A stretch of 6,201 bases of DNA from Candidatus Woesearchaeota archaeon (GCA_016179995.1 JACPCC010000062.1:1-6201), one strand, 5' to 3'. Counted from the first letter of the stretch, positions 1 through 5,873 are shown. Numbers and translations are program-made. The notes: generated by a model from the sequence alone, not told the origin.

Positions 1-1368
1 TTTCTTTTCTCTTATTTCTTTAACCACACTAGCAGTTACAGTGTCACTTTTTTTAGTGTCATCTTCTTCTAAATTTTCGTCAGCACTATCTTCTACACCG
101 TTCTCTGCATCATCTTCTGCGCTATCTTCGACATCTTTTCTATTCTCTTTATTTGATTTTTTTTCTTCTTTTACTTTTTCTCTAACTTCTTTAATGCTTT
201 CCTTAACTTCTTTTACCTTTTCTTTAAGCTCTTCTGTTTTACTTTCTCTTTGTTCTTTTCTTTCTTCTCTCTTGTCTTTAATTGCTGTCTTTAGCTGTTG
301 GATAATCTGTTTAACTTCTTTTTTACTTTGGGCGTTCTTCAATTGGTTAGCAATTTCACTTATTTCTAAGCCCTGAATTCCTGCTTCTTTAAGTCCTTCT
401 TTAGATTTTATTTGTTCTTTCAATTCTTTTAGTTTATCTTTTGCTTCATTTAATTGGGCTTCTGCTTCAATAGTATCCTCGCCTTTAGCCTTATCTTCTT
501 TGATTTTTTCGGCAGCTTTTGCTAGGCGTTTTTCAGCTTTCTTTAGTGATTTGTCAGCTCGTTCTAGTCGTCCTGAAGTTAAACCTGATTTTTGGTCCTC
601 TTGTTCTTCTGCAGCATTAACTTCTTCATCTGTTTTTTTAGCTAAGGCTTTATATTTTAATTTGGCTTGTTCTTTCTTGGCAGCGATTTTCTCTTCCATT
701 TTCTGAGCTTTATCTTTTATTTTGCCGAATACTTGCTCTAAATGAGCTAATTGTTCTGCATTCATTTTTGTGCGCAATTTTTCTAAAATTCTGTCTTTGA
801 CGGCGCTTACTTTCGCATAGTGTCCTTCTACACTGTTTTGTAATGTTGCGACTGTCCCTACGGTTTCTAAACTACTGTCTGGGTTATCAGCGCTATCTAC
901 TGCTTGAGTTGATTCTTCAGCATTAGTAATTGCTTCTTCATAATTTTGCTGAGCTTTGGCAGTAGCTTCGGTATTACCTTCTTCAACCATCTGTTCAGTT
1001 TCGGATAGTCTTTCTTCAGCAATCTCTAGGCTTTTTTCTGCTTTTGCAGATTCGTCAAAAGTCAAAGCTAGAGCGATGTTGTCAGCTAGAACGTCTAGAC
1101 TGTATAATGCGGAATCTGGGGTGACACCGGCGTCTTCTATTACAATGGTTTCTTCAGCAACGATGGTTTCTTCAGCAGTAACAGTACTAGTTTCTTCTGT
1201 CGTTGCTGCATCTGTGGTTGTCTCTGCAGAAGTAGTTTCTTCTGTCGCTGCAGTATCATCCGCTATTTCCAAACTTGTTTCTTCTGTGCCGGTTACTTCT
1301 GCTAAAGCCAAGGGCAGGCTAAAAATTACCAGCCAGACCAGGGCTAAACTTAATATTCTATTTTTCAT
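1..1368 (-). CDS. Secreted DUF5667-type protein with long charged coiled-coil tail, 3' end missing
   Basis: The frame is open from an ATG at 1368 to the left edge (456 codons, no stop), so the C-terminus lies outside the window. A Shine-Dalgarno GAGGT five bases before the ATG fixes the start. Residues 1-23 form a Sec signal peptide (MKNR, hydrophobic core, ending ALA), so the protein should be exported. Residues 24-80 are a Thr/Glu/Ala-rich linker with repeated AEET-like units. Residues 83 to about 195 (TPDSALYSLDVLADNIALALTF, split here as TPDSALYS then ALTFDESAKAE, followed by AEERLSE) match my memory of DUF5667, a helical domain of unknown function in exported bacterial and archaeal proteins. 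Residues 200-410 are almost wholly K/E/A-rich and should form long helices or coiled coil. Residues 411-445 are very acidic, with VEDSA repeated. The exact function is unknown; a surface or envelope structural role is inferred. Antisense open frames here are serine-rich artefacts of this composition. Confidence 0.88.
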   Translation of the reverse strand, partial: MKNRILSLALVWLVIFSLPLALAEVTGTEETSLEIADDTAATEETTSAETTTDAATTEETSTVTAEETIVAEETIVIEDAGVTPDSALYSLDVLADNIALALTFDESAKAEKSLEIAEERLSETEQMVEEGNTEATAKAQQNYEEAITNAEESTQAVDSADNPDSSLETVGTVATLQNSVEGHYAKVSAVKDRILEKLRTKMNAEQLAHLEQVFGKIKDKAQKMEEKIAAKKEQAKLKYKALAKKTDEEVNAAEEQEDQKSGLTSGRLERADKSLKKAEKRLAKAAEKIKEDKAKGEDTIEAEAQLNEAKDKLKELKEQIKSKEGLKEAGIQGLEISEIANQLKNAQSKKEVKQIIQQLKTAIKDKREERKEQRESKTEELKEKVKEVKESIKEVREKVKEEKKSNKENRKDVEDSAEDDAENGVEDSADENLEEDDTKKSDTVTASVVKEIREKK

Positions 1369-1373
1369 GGTTT

Positions 1374-1378
1374 ACCTC
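1374..1378 (-). promoter_or_regulatory. Shine-Dalgarno site of the DUF5667 gene
   Basis: On the minus strand GAGGT lies five bases before the ATG at 1368, and it is the clearest ribosome-binding site in the window. The other minus-strand genes have weak or no such site, so this gene is probably translated from a true 5' leader rather than a leaderless transcript. Confidence 0.65.
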
Positions 1379-1463
1379 GTGTTTTTTACTATTTTTGTAT
1401 TTTTTACTGTTTTCATCTACTTCATTTACTCTTTTTTCTCCATTTGTTTTTACTGATTATCTA

Positions 1464-1507
1464 TTACTCAACTGATACTCCAGTTTTACTTAACTGATAC
1501 TCCAGTT
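1464..1507. repeat. Two tandem 22-bp repeats, each with a dyad
   Basis: Two head-to-tail copies (1464-1485 and 1486-1507) differ at one base (position 6, C versus T). Each contains AACTGATACTCCAGTT, an inverted repeat of AACTG and CAGTT around a six-base spacer; in the second copy the arms extend to TAACTG/CAGTTA. The 22-base period is about two helical turns, so both dyads face the same side of the DNA. They lie between a candidate TATA box and the DUF5667 start. A pair of operators for a dimeric regulator is the best reading. Two weak RNA hairpins in the 5' leader are the alternative. Confidence 0.7.
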
Positions 1508-1537
1508 AGTTTTTCTAGAATGAGAATAGTATAGGAG

Positions 1538-1550
1538 ATATATAATTAAT
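1538..1550 (-). promoter_or_regulatory. Candidate TATA box for the DUF5667 gene
   Basis: The minus strand reads ATTAATTATATAT here. An archaeal start site about 22-26 bases downstream would fall near 1512-1518, just before the two dyad repeats, giving a leader of about 145 bases that ends in the GAGGT site. The box is only AT-rich similarity, with no clear BRE, so the assignment is tentative. The preceding gene ends at 1596 with no T-run terminator before this box, so read-through from upstream is also possible. Confidence 0.35.
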
Positions 1551-1595
1551 ACGTGAAACAAGGTGTAACAACATTAAATTCGATTAAACTAGAAG

Positions 1596-2264
1596 TTAAT
1601 ACTCACCAACACTTCTTATTGCTTCTCTTAGCTTGGCTTCATTATCTTGAAAAGTTAATCCTCCTGATTGATAATGTGTGCAATTTCCTTTACCATCTAT
1701 GATAAAATAGGAAGGGAATGAATCGATGCATTTAGGAAAATTTTTTCGACAATAACTATCTAATTGGATATCTCCTCTATTGGCAATTAATACATTATCA
1801 AAATCCATCCTATGCTTGCGTGTATCATCAAGCCACTCTCTTTTATCTGTGGCAAAATCTTCTCCCCAACCGCTATACAACCCTAATACTTCTATTTTGG
1901 AGGTGAGCTCATTTAAGATGGGAAAAGATTCTTTGCAAGGGGTGCAACCATATTGGATAGTATGGATTAGCAAGGGATTTTGATGATAATAATCACTTAA
2001 TTTATTTAATCTTCCATCTAGTGACCAAACATCGAGATTGGGAAAATTAAAATAAATAGATGATTCTGTCACTGGTTTAGATCTAGAGGATTTAATTTCA
2101 TCAGTACTAGATTCATCTGTTCTTAACTGTTTTTTTCCTGTCCCATATAACTTATCTTCATATGATCCTTTGTTATAAGTTCTTGGTGTAATAAATGAAA
2201 AACAACCAGTTTCTAAGGCAACAAGATTGACTAGACCTCCAAAAACAAATGTTCTTCTGTTCAT
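1596..2264 (-). CDS. Exported TlpA-like thioredoxin-fold protein
   Basis: This 222-residue protein has a TlpA/AhpC-TSA-like thioredoxin fold and probably acts as a thiol-disulfide reductase or related redox protein outside the membrane. Residues 1-20 start NRRTFVFGG, a Tat-like twin arginine followed by a modest hydrophobic run. Cys21 follows ETG and could be an imperfect lipobox cysteine. Residues 25-70 are a polar linker. The core begins near 72 and holds the redox motif CTPC (107-110) in the context YGCTPCKESFP, then FPSYFIIDGKGN with the expected cis-proline at 184. Extra cysteines at 172 and 179 (C-x6-C) and at 195 are unusual and may form a second disulfide. The ATG shares one base with the stop of the upstream regulator gene (TAATG), which implies translational coupling. 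The fold is well supported; the substrate and the export route are not known. Confidence 0.85.
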   Translation of the reverse strand: MNRRTFVFGGLVNLVALETGCFSFITPRTYNKGSYEDKLYGTGKKQLRTDESSTDEIKSSRSKPVTESSIYFNFPNLDVWSLDGRLNKLSDYYHQNPLLIHTIQYGCTPCKESFPILNELTSKIEVLGLYSGWGEDFATDKREWLDDTRKHRMDFDNVLIANRGDIQLDSYCRKNFPKCIDSFPSYFIIDGKGNCTHYQSGGLTFQDNEAKLREAIRSVGEY

Positions 2265-3271
2265 TATTCAACTTTATCTGCATTTTTATCTTTCAATCTG
2301 ATCTTATTTGTATTGCCAAACGGTATCTTTTCAATTAAGCTTTTAGCTTCTAAATTTCTAATCTTTCGCGACAATTTTACTTTAGAAATTCCTGTCTTTA
2401 GAACTAATTGCTTCTGCCATAATTCTTGGTTGTCTGCTTCAAACAGAGTTTCAATGATGGCTCGCTCTTCTTCAAAGAGGTTTCTGGTGAGGTCTTTTTT
2501 TATTTGTTCTTTGTTATCCTCTATTTCATTACTTTCTATTTTAGTATTATTAAACTTATTATTCTCTTTCTCTGTTGTTGCGGTGATATCTTCTTTTGAT
2601 TTAATTGATCTGTGTTTAAAGTAACTAAAGAAAATTACTACCAAACTCATTAAAACCACTATCGGGACTAAAATTAATTTTAAACTAAATTGTTTATTTT
2701 CTTTATACATCACCATCAAAGTTTTACTTTCTTTTAAATCTGTTTCATCCCAATAAATATTGATGCTTTTTCCATCAGTTGTTACTTTTTTAGTAGTTGG
2801 GAAGATGGAAGGCTGAGGTGAGCTTAATGGATATTTGAGGGTAGCACTTTCTGGAAGTATTAATTTGACTATAATTTCTGGTGCTTCTAGATTGCCTAAA
2901 TCTAAGATGAAGTAATTGTTATCGGTCTCTTCTATCAAGCTTTCTGTGATGTATTTGATAGTGAATGAAGTGTTTAACTTTTTATTAATCGTTAATAGTT
3001 TGTAGTCTTTAAATTCCTCTACTTCAAACTCAGCATTTTTAACTTCAAGAGCGGCGGCATCTTCTGGAATGGCTAAGGTGATTGTCTTGCTTACAGCAGA
3101 GAATTGAATGTTTTCTTCTACGATTACTTTATCAGAAATGATTGTATAAATACCTTTGTAACTTTCTATTTCTGCTATGTTATTTAGGGCTAAAGTTTGA
3201 GTAGAGGTAAATACTAAGAATAATAGGAATGATAAGCTACATAAAATTAAAGATAGTTTTATTTTTTTCAT
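2264..3271 (-). CDS. Membrane-anchored winged-helix transcriptional regulator
   Basis: The likely protein starts at the ATG at 3271 (MKKIKLSLILC), which gives a normal signal sequence. An in-frame GTG at 3292 would add seven hydrophobic residues and gives the 342-residue numbering used here. Residues 8-36 are the signal peptide or N-terminal anchor. Residues 37-200 are a beta-rich extracytoplasmic domain. Residues 203-224 are one clear transmembrane segment, followed by the basic KHRSIKSK stop-transfer. Residues 230-268 are a charged linker. Residues 272-335 form a winged helix-turn-helix (EERAIIETLF, then KTGISKVKLSRKIRNLE as recognition helix, then a wing ending NKIRLK). This layout is common in archaeal one-component membrane regulators that sense outside and bind DNA inside. 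The gene follows the KH gene by about 14 to 35 bases and overlaps the TlpA-like gene downstream. Ligand and target genes are unknown. Confidence 0.83.
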   Translation of the reverse strand: MKKIKLSLILCSLSFLLFLVFTSTQTLALNNIAEIESYKGIYTIISDKVIVEENIQFSAVSKTITLAIPEDAAALEVKNAEFEVEEFKDYKLLTINKKLNTSFTIKYITESLIEETDNNYFILDLGNLEAPEIIVKLILPESATLKYPLSSPQPSIFPTTKKVTTDGKSINIYWDETDLKESKTLMVMYKENKQFSLKLILVPIVVLMSLVVIFFSYFKHRSIKSKEDITATTEKENNKFNNTKIESNEIEDNKEQIKKDLTRNLFEEERAIIETLFEADNQELWQKQLVLKTGISKVKLSRKIRNLEAKSLIEKIPFGNTNKIRLKDKNADKVE

Positions 3272-3306
3272 GACTATTAGACATATAATCACACCTGTAA
3301 TTTACC

Positions 3307-4026
3307 TTAAAACTTTGCTCCTTCACCAAAGATCATTTCTTTTCTTTGTTTTTCTAAGAAGCGGTATACCGTTCTATGCATGGCTCCTTCTAAGAGCATG
3401 CCCAAAGCTCGTCTGGCCATTGAAGCATTGGCTGTTTCTCCGATAATAGAAGCGGTTTTTCCGTAAACCGAGATTTCAGTTTCTGTTAAGCGTTCTATTT
3501 CTTCTCGTGATTTTCCGCCTGTACCAATAACTCGGCCTTTAATGCGCTGCAGGATGTTTTTATTTTTGCCGGCCATTTCACTTAAATCCATGATCTCTAA
3601 AGCATAATCTGGTTTGAGAAGTAGTAAAGCAGTTTTGGGATTGAAACCTCGACCTACGGCGCGGACAATTTCTTTAGCGGTGTATAGTTTTAATCCGTCA
3701 TTACTGGTAATTTGGACGTCTCCTTCTTTGCTGATATCTAACTTGCAGCCGGAGTTTTCTTCTATTTCTTTCTTGGTTTTTCCTTCCGTGCCAATTAAGA
3801 CAGCGACACGTTCTTCAGGTATCTTTAATTCGTAAGAGAACTCATCTAGATTGTTGAAGTCTTGACTATTTGAATCTGAATCTTCGTTCAAGTCTTGATT
3901 CAAGTCTTCATCAGAGGGGTTATCAGCCTTTTCTTGGCTTAAGATGCGTTCTTTAGTCTTAGTTTTTGACATTTTGGGTGGTTTTGTTAATTGTTTTTTT
4001 AAATTAGTTATTTCTTTAATTAGCAT
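3307..4026 (-). CDS. Double-KH RNA-binding protein, archaeal Dim2/Pno1-like
   Basis: The 239-residue protein has two KH domains. The first (about 66-125) carries the GxxG loop GTEG (79-82). The second (about 162-215) carries GTGG (168-171) followed by KSREEIERLTETEISVYG. The end, HRTVYRFLEKQRKEM, is typical of the archaeal relatives of Dim2/Pno1, which bind the 3' end of pre-16S/18S rRNA during small-subunit assembly. The first 62 residues are an extra basic then acidic tail (DLNQDLNEDSDSNSQDFNN) not needed for the fold. The ATG at 4026 is placed at the expected start of a transcript from the TTTAAATA box, so the message may be leaderless. An in-frame ATG at 3972 (MSKTKTKE) is the alternative and also has no Shine-Dalgarno site. 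This is the first gene of the unit with the winged-helix and TlpA-like genes. The nearby RIO1 kinase fits the same ribosome-assembly role. Confidence 0.9.
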   Translation of the reverse strand: MLIKEITNLKKQLTKPPKMSKTKTKERILSQEKADNPSDEDLNQDLNEDSDSNSQDFNNLDEFSYELKIPEERVAVLIGTEGKTKKEIEENSGCKLDISKEGDVQITSNDGLKLYTAKEIVRAVGRGFNPKTALLLLKPDYALEIMDLSEMAGKNKNILQRIKGRVIGTGGKSREEIERLTETEISVYGKTASIIGETANASMARRALGMLLEGAMHRTVYRFLEKQRKEMIFGEGAKF

Positions 4027-4048
4027 CTAATCTATCATCTAATATACC

Positions 4049-4056
4049 TATTTAAA
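4049..4056 (-). promoter_or_regulatory. Archaeal TATA box (TTTAAATA) of the KH gene
   Basis: The minus strand reads AATAGGTTTAAATAGG, matching the archaeal box A pattern TTTAWATA. From the end of the box to the ATG at 4026 there are 22 bases, the usual distance to the transcription start. The transcript would then begin at or within a few bases of the start codon. It is the best promoter match in the window and separates the KH unit from the Nudix gene. Confidence 0.75.
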
Positions 4057-4090
4057 CCTATTTTTGAGCTTTCTATTTTAATCTTTCTTT

Positions 4091-4113
4091 AAAAAAAGAT
4101 ACTTTTAGAAAAA
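4091..4113 (-). terminator. T-rich terminator after the Nudix gene
   Basis: Just after the Nudix stop the minus strand has TTTTT (4109-4113) and then TTTTTTT (4091-4097). Archaeal RNA polymerase commonly terminates at runs of T without a strong hairpin. A weak inverted repeat ATCTTT/AAAGAT (4081-4086 and 4095-4100) overlaps the second run. The position between a stop codon and a new promoter supports the call. Confidence 0.55.
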
Positions 4114-4584
4114 TTATTCTCTATCGCGTTCGACACCTATGAATTTTATGTTTGAAAAATGGTTCAGTCTATCTGCCCACATAGTGGTCTGTAAGATCTT
4201 CGGAAAAACATTAACTTGTTTTAATTCTTCTTCAGAAAACCACTTCAATTCTTTTATAAAGTGTTCATCTTGTCCTTTACCATACATATTACTCATGGTT
4301 TCTTTTCCACCAAGTATATCTGCGGTGATGTATATGTCTATATTATTTTGTTGAAATTCTTCGTAAATAAATTGTCTCAAATAAGCAATATTTCTACTTT
4401 TTATTTTAAGACCAACTTCCTCAAAAGCCTCTCTTTCTGCACATTCAAAAATAGTTTCGTTATTATTTATACCTCCACCGGGTGGAACCCACCAAACATA
4501 ACCATTTTTAGGATTTACATGTTTAACCATTAAAATTAGATTATCCTTAAAAAGTAAAGCACCTACTCTAATTCTGTTTTGCAT
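4114..4584 (-). CDS. Nudix hydrolase
   Basis: This 156-residue protein is a complete single-domain Nudix enzyme, which hydrolyses a nucleoside diphosphate linked to another group using a divalent metal. The Nudix box is intact and follows G-x5-E-x7-REUxEExGU: Gly37, Glu43, then REAFEEVGL at 51-59. It is preceded by WWVPPGGG, which places the box in the usual loop-helix-loop. The C-terminal part (ELKWFSEEELKQ) is also typical of the family. The substrate cannot be read from the sequence; sanitising oxidised nucleotides, as MutT does, is one option among many. It begins 37 bases after the zinc-ribbon stop without a Shine-Dalgarno site and probably belongs to the rio1 unit, ending at the T tracts downstream. 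Its style differs little from its neighbours, so transfer is possible but not shown. Confidence 0.92.
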   Translation of the reverse strand: MQNRIRVGALLFKDNLILMVKHVNPKNGYVWWVPPGGGINNNETIFECAEREAFEEVGLKIKSRNIAYLRQFIYEEFQQNNIDIYITADILGGKETMSNMYGKGQDEHFIKELKWFSEEELKQVNVFPKILQTTMWADRLNHFSNIKFIGVERDRE

Positions 4585-4588
4585 TTTG

Positions 4589-4605
4589 TAAACTTCTACA
4601 GTTTA
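4589..4605. repeat. Short perfect inverted repeat before the Nudix gene
   Basis: TAAACT (4589-4594) and AGTTTA (4600-4605) are perfect inverted arms around TCTAC. The element ends four bases before the Nudix ATG on the minus strand. It could be a small operator or a weak hairpin over the translation start. Its half sites resemble the AACT/AGTT arms at 1464-1507, but the spacer is three bases shorter. In AT-rich DNA a repeat of this length can occur by chance. Confidence 0.35.
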
Positions 4606-4621
4606 GTACGAACATAGCTAA

Positions 4622-4909
4622 TCATTCACTCTTCTTCAACTTTTCTACTGCGTTCTTAAAAGCTTCTTTTTGTTTATCCGTAAGAGAGCCGTATTTCAAA
4701 TAATTTATCTTTATACTTCGTAGAAAAGCATTATCTTTATAGAATTCTTCGGGAATATCTAACATTTTCTTAATTTCCGGATCAGTAATTGTGCCGCTCA
4801 TTTCTGATTTTTGGCACTGGTAACAGACGGGAAATTTGTTCTTCCACGTAACTGTAACATAATTGGTTTTGCATTTATAGCACTTCTGTTTGTATTTGAT
4901 GGCTGGCAT
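4622..4909 (-). CDS. Small zinc-ribbon protein of unknown function
   Basis: The 95-residue product has four cysteines as two pairs, Cys10/Cys13 (CYKC) and Cys29/Cys32 (CYQC), separated by 15 residues with a beta-like stretch NYVTVTWKNKFPV. This is a standard zinc ribbon (rubredoxin-like knuckles). Residues 44-95 are predicted helical and contain IKINYLKYGSLTDKQKEAF, a helix-turn-helix-like pair seen in small nucleic-acid-associated proteins. I do not recognise a named family. The gene lies 67 bases after rio1 and 37 before the Nudix gene, all on the same strand, so co-transcription is likely. Its position beside RIO1 and near the KH protein hints at a role with RNA or the ribosome, which is inference only. 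No strong ribosome-binding site is visible; the sequence before the ATG is A/G-rich. Confidence 0.83.
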   Translation of the reverse strand: MPAIKYKQKCYKCKTNYVTVTWKNKFPVCYQCQKSEMSGTITDPEIKKMLDIPEEFYKDNAFLRSIKINYLKYGSLTDKQKEAFKNAVEKLKKSE

Positions 4910-4976
4910 GGTGTTTTTCTTCTCTCTGTTTATTTTTTATTATTATGATGGTTATTACTCTCACTCTTCTCTAAGA

Positions 4977-5726
4977 TTATTCTTTCTTATTATATCTATT
5001 TATAGTTTTAGGTTCTAATTTAACAATTTCTTTTTTTATCTCTTCAGCATCTGCTTTTACACCAAATTTCTTAAAAAATTGGCAGACATTCTTTAAATCA
5101 CGTTCGAGTAATTCTTCTGAATTGGGTGTTTTTGTAACTGTAGCTTGAGAAAAATCTATCAAATATGGTTTCTCGTGGTGATTAAGGATGTTGAAAGCGG
5201 AAAGATCGCCGTGAATTAAACCTCCTTGATATAGTTTTTTGACTTCTTCTATGACTAAAGCAAAGAACTTTTTTGGGTTTTTTGGCGGCAAGTCTTTTAG
5301 TGGAGGGGCTGGTTCGCCAATTAGTTCTTCAACTAAAATATGGGACCTCCAAGAGATAGCTTTTGGTACGTTAACGCCAGCTTTAGCTGCGGCGATAAGA
5401 TTGCGATATTCTCTCTGAGTCCAGGCAAAAATGATTTCGCGGCGTTTTTGCTTAAGGAACATATAACGCGGGTCTGTTCTAATGTATTCAAACATACGTT
5501 TAAAGTTGCAGTTTTGCACACGATAAATCTTGACGATAACATATTCTTCACTTCCTGCGCTTCGTTTTTTGGCTAGAAAGACGTTGCTTTCTTTTCCTAC
5601 TTTTAATGGCGAGACGAGTTCATCAAAGATATTATGGCTTTCTAACTCAAAGAGATTTCTTTCAGTGTGATTGTCAAAGACGCCTTGAAGAGTTTTGAAC
5701 CGTTCTTGATAAGTTCGAGTGACCAT
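4977..5726 (-). CDS. rio1: RIO1-type serine/threonine protein kinase
   Basis: The 249-residue protein is a full-length archaeal RIO kinase. The ATP-binding loop GKESNVFLA is at 44-52, the ATP-contacting lysine in VIVKIYRV is Lys66, the RIO-specific stretch RTDPRYMF and TQREYRNL follows, the catalytic loop is HGDLSAFNIL (172-181, Asp174, Asn179), and the metal-binding DFS is at 191-193. The hinge is EELIG (133-137). RIO1 lacks the activation loop and substrate-binding parts of ordinary kinases, and acts as an ATPase/kinase in late small-ribosomal-subunit maturation. The YxxFLKQKRREI sequence favours RIO1 over RIO2, and no RIO2 N-terminal winged helix is present. The gene is the first of a minus-strand unit. 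In many archaea rio1 sits beside the Dim2-like KH gene; here two small genes lie between them. Usual archaeal length is about 250-260 residues, so the start is reasonable. Confidence 0.95.
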   Translation of the reverse strand: MVTRTYQERFKTLQGVFDNHTERNLFELESHNIFDELVSPLKVGKESNVFLAKKRSAGSEEYVIVKIYRVQNCNFKRMFEYIRTDPRYMFLKQKRREIIFAWTQREYRNLIAAAKAGVNVPKAISWRSHILVEELIGEPAPPLKDLPPKNPKKFFALVIEEVKKLYQGGLIHGDLSAFNILNHHEKPYLIDFSQATVTKTPNSEELLERDLKNVCQFFKKFGVKADAEEIKKEIVKLEPKTINRYNKKE

Positions 5727-5751
5727 GTTTAGAGAGAAGAGGCGATGGTGG

Positions 5752-5758
5752 TATTAAA
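5752..5758 (-). promoter_or_regulatory. Candidate TATA box for rio1
   Basis: TTTAATA on the minus strand ends 25 bases before the rio1 ATG, the spacing expected for a leaderless or nearly leaderless message, and no Shine-Dalgarno site precedes the ATG. The AT-rich stretch around 5796-5806 (TATATAAT on this strand) is an alternative that would give a leader of about 50 bases. Confidence 0.4.
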
Positions 5759-5798
5759 GGCTTTCGGGGATAGATTAAAATAGTTGTCTATAATTTAA

Positions 5799-5808
5799 TT
5801 ATATAATA
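5799..5808 (+). promoter_or_regulatory. Candidate TATA box for msrB
   Basis: TTATATAATA reads well as an archaeal TATA element on the plus strand. Transcription would start about 22-25 bases later, near 5828-5831, which is the left foot of the first hairpin. The msrB leader would then be about 100 bases and consist almost only of the two hairpins. The motif is nearly symmetric, so it could also serve rio1. Confidence 0.4.
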
Positions 5809-5827
5809 ATCACTTTGTTTTATTCAA

Positions 5828-5871
5828 TAAAAATTGGTCAATACTCCGCAGCTTGCTGCACCCAATTTTTA
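5828..5871. repeat. Nested hairpin unit 1
   Basis: An outer perfect 10-bp stem, TAAAAATTGG (5828-5837) with CCAATTTTTA (5862-5871), encloses an inner palindrome GCAGCTTGCTGC (5848-5859). The inner part is offset: ten unpaired bases on the left and two on the right. It is homologous to the unit that follows and seems to be a small REP-like or leader element. It does not follow any gene end, so it is not a simple terminator. Confidence 0.75.
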
Positions 5872-5873
5872 AG

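Noticed and set aside
41..376. Plus-strand open frame rich in Ser, Leu and Phe
   Set aside because: It is antisense to the K/E-rich part of the DUF5667 gene; GAA/AAA codons read as TTC/TTT on the other strand give this composition. No ribosome site or recognisable domain.
956..1456. Plus-strand open frame of 166 codons with a hydrophobic end
   Set aside because: It is antisense to the signal peptide and linker of the DUF5667 gene. The minus-strand frame has a signal peptide, a Shine-Dalgarno site and a known domain pattern, so this is a shadow.
1464..1507. Possible CRISPR remnant
   Set aside because: The two 22-base copies abut with no spacer and there are no cas genes; this is a tandem repeat with dyads.
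1780..1983. Plus-strand open frame inside the TlpA-like gene
   Set aside because: It is antisense to a gene with CxxC and cis-Pro motifs and has no domain or start signal of its own.
4114..4584. Naming the Nudix gene mutT
   Set aside because: The Nudix box alone does not define the substrate, and no MutT-specific residues can be claimed from this sequence.
4589..4605. The Nudix inverted repeat as a third copy of the 1464-1507 operator
   Set aside because: The outer bases are alike, but the spacer between AACT and AGTT is 5 here versus 8 there, so a common dimeric binder is unlikely.
5340..5576. Open frames on both strands inside rio1
   Set aside because: They overlap the conserved RIO kinase frame, whose catalytic motifs are complete; the others show no recognisable protein.
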